From contig CM048572.1 in the NCBI GenBank assembly GCA_026413225.1, forward strand, positions 620,001 to 684,000: DNA of 64,000 nucleotides, read 5' to 3'. The DNA is from Otis tarda (Eukaryota; Chordata; Aves; Otidiformes; Otididae). A program made the position numbers and the translations under genes. Numbering within the stretch: the first letter of the stretch is position 1; the number at the start of each line of letters is the position of its first letter. The notes below the pieces were generated by a model. It had not been told where the DNA came from. It ran no database searches and saw only the letters and a list, made by a program, of their open reading frames with translations. Positions 56,565-64,000 of the stretch are shown here, piece after piece.

Positions 56565-59500
56565 CCCGGTCCCTTGCAAACTGCATCTGTGTTGTGCATG
56601 CATTTTCAAGGGACTCTGTGTTTCAGCTCATAAATGACTGGCAGCCCTTTAAATGAGGAGAGACAGAGGACCATTATTTTGGTAATGCCACGCAGTTAGA
56701 AATGTTGCTGCTTCGGATATGTAGCTTTGTGGACTGGTGCTTGAAAGCCTTATGTTCTGCCGTTGGCTGTTTGTGTTCGGCCTGGCCTTGCAGGTGCTCC
56801 ACCCCGTAATTACAACCTTGGCCGGCTCCTGCACCTCCTTTAGAAAAGCTGAAGTCATAGTGGGTCTGGTGGAGTTATTTTAGACCTGAGGTGGGTGTCT
56901 CGAGAGGTCCTCTCAGTCCCTGTAACTGCATGCTCTTGCTCAGTCCTGAGGTACCAGCTCATGGGTTTCCCTTTTCTGGTTTTGTAGGTTTCTTGCCTGT
57001 CTCTGTCCTTCCAGTCTTCACTCACCAACATCATTCAGAAAGCTCTGTAAATGTTTTCTCCTTGTTTGTTTGCTGAGCAACATCACTGTGCCTGGTGTAA
57101 ATGAGCCTCTGGCACTGGGCTGTTTGCTTTGCTCTGCCATGGCTGCTATAGGCTCTCTCCTCCCTTCAAAGGTGATACAAAATTTGTTCCTCTTTCCCCC
57201 TCTTCTGTGTGGGGAAGCTATACACCCTGTAGTACTGCAGCGTGTTTGTGGCCGTGCAATGCCTCGCGTGGTTTTGCTAAGCCCAGGATGATCTATTTGT
57301 GCACAGAAACGGTGGACATCAGTCAGCCGCAGGGTTGCGTTCCTCGCGCAGTGTGAGTGATGTGGGCTGCTGTCAGGGCGGTGGAGCAGTTGCTGGGTTA
57401 TGTGGTGGGGCAGCTTTTCCAGAACAGCTTCTGACTGCAGAGCCTCCTGTTCCCAGGCTGCTCTCCTTGGCATCGACTGGCCGGGGCAGCAGCTGCAAGG
57501 GCTCTGTGGCAGTACTGAGAGGAATCCCTGAAATCAGTACCAGTGATTGAGGAAGCTGTGAAGCTTCTCAGTCCTGAAGCAGCTGGGCAGCAAGCTAGAT
57601 AAATCAGGACCTTTGTCAGTAATTCCTAGAATGGCAGAGAGGGCAGCGGGTGCTGCCTTGTCCTTGAAATAGCAGGAGTATCATCTGTGTGATATTACTT
57701 GCTTTGGCGTAGGGAGAGCACTTGGTGTGTGCTGCTTCTCTGGGGCTCTGGGCTTTTGCCCCTCATCCTTTTGGCGGGTGCATCTTCTCCACCTCGATCC
57801 TGCAGCCACATCAGCAGGATGCTCTTGGCCCCAGGAGCAGCTTTGTCAGGATTGGGAAATGTTTAGGTTTGATTTACTTCTGTTGGGTGGCTGGTGAGAG
57901 ATGTGGAGGATTTAGAGGTCTGTGGAAGCAGGAGCAAGCCACGTTCAGCCCTCTGCTCACTGACCAGGGTTTCAATCAGTGGGTAGCCTCCTGGTGCTGG
58001 GGCTTAACCGGGAAGGCAGGAGACTCGTGCATGTTCCAGCTCCATCCCTTCCTCTTGCCTTGCGTCCACCCCTCTGATAAAAATGGGAACAGGCCAGGCC
58101 TAATTTTAGAGTTAAATTCAGGTTGGGAGGCTCTTAGGTACTTTGAGTCCCATCTTGGGCAGATCCTCTGTGACTCAGTGCCAGCACACGCCCCTGGAGG
58201 TGGATAAAGCCCAGCTCTGCTCCAGCTAGAAGCATCTGTCTTAGCTTGGTGTCAGACTTAAGAAGACTTAAGGAGAAAGCAGATGTGTGACCTTGGGTGC
58301 CTCACTGTGGAGGTTTGCAGGCCTGAAAGGATCCAGCTGGTGCAGCTGGCTGTGGCCTCACACGAGTACCCCCTGAGCCCTTTGGTGGGGCAGTGTACAG
58401 GTGGGATGGCCGCAGTGATGGCCATCGAGCTGTGCTCACAGCATAGGTGCCTGTACAAAGCCTCCTGAAACCAGGGCCATCACATCTGGGGGCAATGGGA
58501 GGGTGCTGGGCATCCTGAGCTCAGCCCCGGGGCAGCAGCCTTGGTGGGGCAGCACCAGGGAATGGAGGGAGGGCAGGATATGTCCCGGCCATGCTGGTCA
58601 GTTGTTGCTGAACTCACAAGTTGTCCTGTGAAGCCTTCACCTAAGCAGCTGTGAAGTACCTCCTCTCTAGGATATTGCTAAAATTGAGGTTTTTCCCATG
58701 TAAATCCTGTGGGGAGAAAGCCTGGTTATGAGCGCCTTGAGGTGGGATGCCATCACTGTCAGAGTGCGACACTGCTGGTATTGCTCTGAGTCCCAGTGGT
58801 GACGGACCTGGCCATGTGTCCTGGAATTCACGCAGCCGGCAGCTGTGCAGGCAGGAAGACTGGACCGAGCTGCACCAGGCCTTAGCTCCCCACCAGGGTA
58901 CCCTGTGCCCCCTGGGCAGAGACTCCACAGCTGGCACTGAGCCTCTGCAGCTGCTGCTCCTCTAGCAGCTGGGATTTGGATGGGGCTATGGATTCATGCT
59001 GTATGTTTTGGAAGGAGAGAGAGGGAATGAAAACTGCCAGTGCTTTTTTTTTTTAATTATTTTTTTATTTTTCCCGTTTCCCTGAAACTCTTTCTCCAAT
59101 GCTCAGTCCTTAAAAGGAAAAACGACTCTGCTGAAGCCTTCACTGAGCTTAGGAGGTGCCACTGCATCTGGGGCAAAGCTGAGCTTTAGAGAGATTGTTT
59201 AGGGGTTTGGGCTGTGCTCTGACTTGCAAAACAAAATCTCCGGCCATGGCAGCGGCTCGAGGGCCGGCTGGGTTGTCCGGCACGTCCTTGTAGCCCAAGG
59301 AAACTCACTTACTGCTGAGCCCTCTGTTATGACCTGGGGCTCAAGCTCTATGAGGAATTTTGTTCCCAGTTGAATAGACCCCTGGGGCAGCTGGGACAGA
59401 TAAGAGGCTGTCCAGCCAGATCCACATCCCTGGCCAGCTTGGGGACAGTTTCAAAGAGCAGAGAGAAGCGCCTGTAACCTTTTTGACCCCAAATGCTTTT

Positions 59501-59604
59501 TGCCATCTTATGTCTTTCACCTTCTGCCCAGGCTGCAGGTGCCACAGCTGGTATCCAGCCACGGTGCAGACCGACGTGCTCACACTCACCGCTGACTTGG
59601 GGAT
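56565..59604. other. Downstream of the predicted terminal exon, nothing supported
   Basis: No polyadenylation hexamer close to the stop, no coding exon or repeat family recognised. Several frames over 60 codons lack splice and family support. Confidence 0.4.
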
Positions 59605-60015
59605 TGTTCTGGTTTTGTTAGTGAGGAGGGGCCTAAGGTGGCAGCTTCTGTAGGAAACTGCTAGAAGTCGCTCCCCTTTGTTTAGTGGACTCGGCCAGGC
59701 CTAGGGCGGACTCACTGCTGGCCAAGGCCGGGCCAATTGGTAGCAGAATGTCCCGTGATAACGCCTCTGCGATAACGTATTTAAGAAGGGGAAAACAGAA
59801 AAAAAAAAAAAGAGAAGATGTGAAGCAGCTGAGCAGGGGCAGAGAGGGGAAGGCGCAAGCCTTGTGGGCCTTGCAGGCCTCACCCTCTGGCCTCTCGCCG
59901 GGCAGCCGACTGGGCCCAACTCGGCCCAGCCTGGCTGCAAGAAGTGGAGAGGAGATGAGAAGTGAATAAGATGTAAAAAGGATCCTGAGAGGTGTCTGCC
60001 ATCGGGGCTGAACTA
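59605..60015 (+). mobile_element. 5' part of the same LTR family, plus orientation, 3'-truncated
   Basis: Starts TGTTCTGGTTTTGTTAGTGA, as the solo LTR does on its own strand. It then shares GGTGGCAGCTTCT, GCTAGAAGT, GGCCAATTGGTAGCA (counterpart GAGCCAATTGGTGGCA), the TATA-like GTATTTAAGAAGGGGAAAA and GGCTGCAAGAAGTGGAGAGG. Similarity to the complete copy ends near 60015 after GTGTCTGCCA. The remaining ~550 bp, including the GC-rich tandem units, are missing. Confidence 0.88.
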
Positions 60016-61649
60016 TGATAGTTATGTAGAGAAATGAGAGGCCCTTGGTCTTCCAGGTAGCAGCAGGTCCTTTCCCTGGGCACAGCCACCAGCCCTGCTC
60101 TGCACCTCCAATAAGGAGCAGCGGCAGGAGCCTGCGCTCAGCCCGGCTGTGCAGGCACGGGCAGAGCTGTGCCCAGCCTGCGTTGTCACAATTTTTTTAC
60201 TGGGAGTGGATTATACTTCTCCTCCCCTCAGGTGCAATTTTCTTCAGTGCTGGTCTGTGCAGTCCCTGGTGACTGTGGCCATGTCTCTGGCACCTGAACT
60301 CTGTTAGTCCCCACCCAGCAGATGCTTTATGCTCCATCCCACAGCCACGAAAATGGAGACGTTTCCTGCCCCTTGCTCTTTGATGTCGCAGAACCCTTGT
60401 CCTGTGAAGGAGAGAAGACGGATGGGGTGGGGATGAGCAGCACTTCGATCCCTCTGTTGTCCCCTCCCTGTGGGGTGCTCTCTGTGTGATGCCACAGCTT
60501 GCCTGGGGGTGGTTTCGGGGTCCGGATCAGTACGAGCCTGGTGCTGCCAGTGCAGCTGCACAAGTCCTGGTGGGTGGTGCTCAGTGCAGGGTGGGTGATA
60601 GAGAGCGGTTGGAGGTTGGTGTGGTGGGAGTTTCTGTGCTCCTCTCCCTTCTGCCTGCTGAAATACAGTGCTCTGAGAGTGCATCCATCCCACCCAAGTG
60701 CTCGTGTCAGGCTGTAGGACCTTGCACCTTTGGGGCTGTTCTGGGCTTTATTTTAAGTTATCTTCATCGTGCGACTCAGCGTGGTGTCTGTCCTCTCCTG
60801 GGGACGATTTCTCTCTGCCCCCCAGATCCTTTTGTGGAGACCCCAGGAAATCTCAGCTGTGTCCTAAAAGTCCTTGTTTCTTACTTCTTTCTCTCTGAGA
60901 CAGGATCTTGGAGGAATCTGCTGTTAATTTTGGTGCTGCCCTGACCAGCTGCCGTGGGATGAGCTGCCCTGTTGCCGTCACTTCTGCTCAGGAGCCAGAG
61001 TGAATCAAGAGACCCAGAGCAGCGAGATGGGAGCCAGCAGTGCTGGCGTGGGGGCTGGGGGAAAGCTTGGGAATGACTAGGGAAGAAGCAAGAAGCAGCA
61101 GAGTCTGAGCAACCAAAAGGCCACAGAGTTTCTCATCTGATGTCTCTGTCGTTGAAAATACCATGTAGCAGGCAGCTTGTGACTTTTGCTTGATTTGGTT
61201 TTGTTTGTTTGGGGTTTGTTTGTTGGTTGTTTTTTTTTTTTAATTAAAACCACCAAAGTAATGAGACGCTTTGCCTGATAGGACCTTTTCTAGACTCTCT
61301 CCTATGTCTAAGCCACCCAAGTCATGGTGCTGGTGCTGTGCTCTGTTCTCCTCACTGTAATGTGTTGCTGGGCTGGGCTCTGCTTTCAGAGGGCGGGAGC
61401 TGAGCATACGTACTCAAGCTTTGAGCAATTGCAGCCATTTGTTCTATATTTTCACAGTCTGGTCTGTCTTTTGCAAAGCAGAGGTTGGTTTGTTTGTATA
61501 ATGCTTATTTTCAGAAGCAGGAGAGTTTTAGGAACAGTCTGACATTGTATTTATTTTAGTTTCTCTATAATTTTTGTTAGAAGGATGTATGTGTATCCAA
61601 AAGAAGTTCAGATGGGGGGAGGTGGTGTGGGTGTTTTGGGTACTTTTTC

Positions 61650-61667
61650 TTTTTTTTTTTTTTTTTT
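61650..61667. repeat. T18 homopolymer
   Basis: Eighteen T following TACTTTTTC. Confidence 0.9.
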
Positions 61668-62016
61668 CTGCCTTCTTCCTAAGATCTAAATTGCACCTTT
61701 TCTGGACTTGGCTGAGAGGAGGCAGTGGGTAAAGCTGAAAATGACTGAGTCAGCTGGTGGAGCATTGCTGCAAGGAGTTGGTGCTAGAGACCTTCTTAGA
61801 GGCCCTCTGCAGCTCCAGGGTACAGATGAGATTTACAGCCTTGTCCTGGCTTTGATGTGCAAATATGAGTGACTCGGGAGCAACTGGGGGTTGCACTCTA
61901 ATGCTCAGTGTCTGCACTGAGCAGAGTTTCTCTAAGAGGAGTCTGTCTGACAAGCCACCCAGTGTGCTGGGGTGGCTTTGCCCGTTGTGCAGAGAGTGAA
62001 GGAATAAGCACAATCC

Positions 62017-62022
<6 letters not shown>

Positions 62023-62048
<26 letters not shown>
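62023..62048. repeat. A26 homopolymer
   Basis: Twenty-six A after CCTCTTTT; no element body recognised. Confidence 0.9.
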
Positions 62049-62052
<4 letters not shown>

Positions 62053-64000
62053 AGCTGTGTTGATGTTGGGGTGCTTGAGCACAGCCTGGGCTGCTCTTGG
62101 GCCAGCTAGGAGCCTGGAACCACAGAGGAGCAGCGATGCCAGCAGCTTCAGTGCCTCTGGGATTGTATCCGCTCCCCATTCCTTAACTGGTTTTCCGTGG
62201 TCTGCTGCTGGGGCCTCCCTTTGGAGCGTTCGGAGTTGTAAACATGGCTTTGTTCTCCATAAGGCTTCTCCAGCTCCCTCTCATGGGCCCCTTGTCCTAC
62301 GCTCCATTAGCAGCAAACGAAGGAGGCTCTGAGCTCCCTGTCTATGTAGGACAGGTCACTTCAGGTGCCTGTCCCCGTGATCTCAGACGCTTGCTGCAGT
62401 GAGGCGCCCTGGACCCCACACACACGTCCCTGCTTCCGGCTGGTGTCACAGTGTGACCGGTCTCTGAGAGTTGTGCTTCAGTCTCTGTGTGTCTCTGACG
62501 GACAAACTCTTCATTCCTCATCCTCAAGGAAGACCACTTGATAGGCACTTAGTCTCGGCATTGACACATCCTCAGATGACCTCTGATGACAGGATCTGCA
62601 CAGTCCTGGAGCCCCACCACCTCCTGGGGCTTTGCAGAGGCTTCGGCAGCCCTGACTGGGAGCCGTAGGGAAAGAACTGCAGCTCATCGTGCAAGGACAC
62701 AGCAAGGTGGCTACCCTGCATGGGGCGTGGTAGCAACACCTTGTCCATGCAGCATGTGGAGATGATGTGAGGGAGGCATCAACACTCATAAAGGTCACGT
62801 TAGCCTATGGCCCCTCAAGTTCTTCAGTATCCTGCTGTTCAGGAGGGTCCTCTGTCCTCGGAGTGCAGCCATCTTTCTATGATACTACATACACTGCCTG
62901 TGTTCAGAGTCCTGTTTCCTGGAGGAAGAGCTTAATTTCCCAGTTGCTTTTCTTTGCCTTGAAGCTACCTTTGAGCATGCTGCAGGCTACCTTTGAGGGC
63001 ATTACTCTTTAAAAATACCACTTGGTATGAGTCATGTTTGGCCAAGAAGGACTTGGTACTGCTCTGGCTCTCTGCAGGGCTCATCCTGAAGAAAGGAAGT
63101 TGGGGAAGGAGGTGAGATCTTGACTCGGAGCACAGGAGTCCAAAAATTATGGAACATGGAAGTGAAATGGGAGATCAAGTCATAGGAGCTCTCCTTGTAG
63201 CCAGGCGGAGGAGTTTGCTCGCAGCCTGATGTGAAGCTCCTCGAGGCAGCGGTTGCCGTGCCTTTCACTGGGGGTCTCTGGCCCTTGGCAGGGTGAATGG
63301 CTGCTTGAGTTGGTGCTGAGCAGTATGCCCAGGTAATGAGTGGAGAGAAGGCTTCATGTGGAGGGCTGGGCCATCATGCCGTGCTGATCTCAAGCTGACA
63401 GCTCCAACTGAGAAAACGTCTCTTTACTATTCTTATCTTTGGATGACCTTGCAAAGAACTTGTGTCCAGGAACTGTGCTTGGCTGCCCGGGCCGTGGTGT
63501 CACTTGGGTGATGGTGACAAGAAAACCAACTCTCCTGTGGAGCAGTGGCTGTTTGACTTCTGGGGGTTTCTCAGCTCTTCCTGTAAATGAGTCTTCTCTT
63601 CTGTTATCTCGTCCCTTCCACTTCTAGTCCTGCTCCCATCTCTTTAGTTAAAACAATTTTGTTGTTTCCTGGACCTTACACTAACATTTGTAGTCTTCGT
63701 GAGAAGATCTAATCAGGAGGTGCTACCAGGATGCTCTTTCAGGCTGAAATATTCTTTTTTGAAAAAATATTATTTTTGCTTTTAATTCCCAGGTTTTGCC
63801 AAGCAGGAGTGGCAGTCAGGAGGGACAGAAGCTGTTTTTCAAGGAGCAAAGTTTGCAAATATTCATCACCTCTGTCCCTGAGGCTGGCACAACAGAGTGC
63901 AGCAGCTTGGCCTCTTACCTGGTTCTGCCTGTACAACGCTTTGTAAAAAACCAAGCTGCTGGCCTGCAAGGGCTGCGCCTTCAGGTGGGAGCGAACCCAC

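Larger units (their letters stand above)
60016..64000. other. Right end of window, no gene supported
   Basis: Unique-looking sequence with simple repeats at 61192-61245 (T/G-rich), 61650-61667 (T18) and 62023-62048 (A26). I searched for the start of the PHF20 Tudor region (expected MTKHPP... ) and did not see it. Confidence 0.4.

Noticed and set aside
57018..57473. 151-codon minus-strand frame
   Set aside because: No domain or splice context, and several plus-strand frames overlap it equally well.
42311..64000. PHF20 coding exons expected from mammalian gene order
   Set aside because: No sequence resembling the PHF20 start or Tudor region was seen by eye, so only the promoter is mentioned as a possible link.
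1..64000. CRISPR arrays, operons, insertion sequences or other prokaryotic systems
   Set aside because: The sequence is vertebrate nuclear DNA with spliced genes, CR1 LINEs and LTRs; no regularly spaced repeats or compact gene clusters exist.

Overview
The window looks like nuclear DNA from a bird. Evidence: several CR1 LINE copies in different states of decay (one nearly intact at its 3' end), an avian-type endogenous retrovirus LTR present three times, small introns, three strong CpG islands, and a nearly complete RBM39 gene whose protein stays in human residue register through RRM2. Gene order is known in mammals (RBM39 followed by a divergent PHF20). That order suggests the avian chromosome-20-like region, but species and chromosome are inference.

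Positions 582-~29100 (minus strand) hold RBM39 (CAPER-alpha), a nuclear SR-like splicing factor and coactivator. I placed 13 coding exons by sequence, running from the start codon at 25553 to a donor next to 582, plus a 5'UTR exon in the CpG island. The last ~96 residues (the C-terminal UHM/RRM3) lie left of the window. The introns contain a candidate poison exon (24006-24153), a perfect 17-bp hairpin just upstream of an acceptor (15696-15736), a solo LTR with a 5-bp target duplication (12438-13554), a CR1 copy (~10813-11612), an old LINE endonuclease relic (~5180-5740), and an LTR whose end lies 41 nt from a splice donor (1-540).

Positions 28140-29500 are the RBM39 CpG-island promoter. It carries four TCTCGCGAGA-type palindromes in 142 bp, a YY1-like site and a perfect DR1 nuclear-receptor site. 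From 29.5 to 41 kb the DNA is intergenic. It holds a tRNA-Glu(TTC) gene on the minus strand inside a second CpG island (32.0-32.6 kb), a degraded CR1 fragment, and no convincing protein gene.

Positions 41430-42310 are a third CpG island with a plus-strand first exon. Its short coding start (Met-Ala-Glu-Gly) splices in frame through consensus sites to exons at 56152-56225 and 56428-56564. The result is a predicted 73-residue single-pass membrane microprotein that I do not recognise. By mammalian synteny the same promoter could belong to PHF20, but no PHF20 coding exon (Tudor region) was found before 64 kb. The rest of the right half is probably intron or intergenic DNA with an old LINE relic (~51.3-53.4 kb), a third partial LTR (59605-~60015), and simple repeats.
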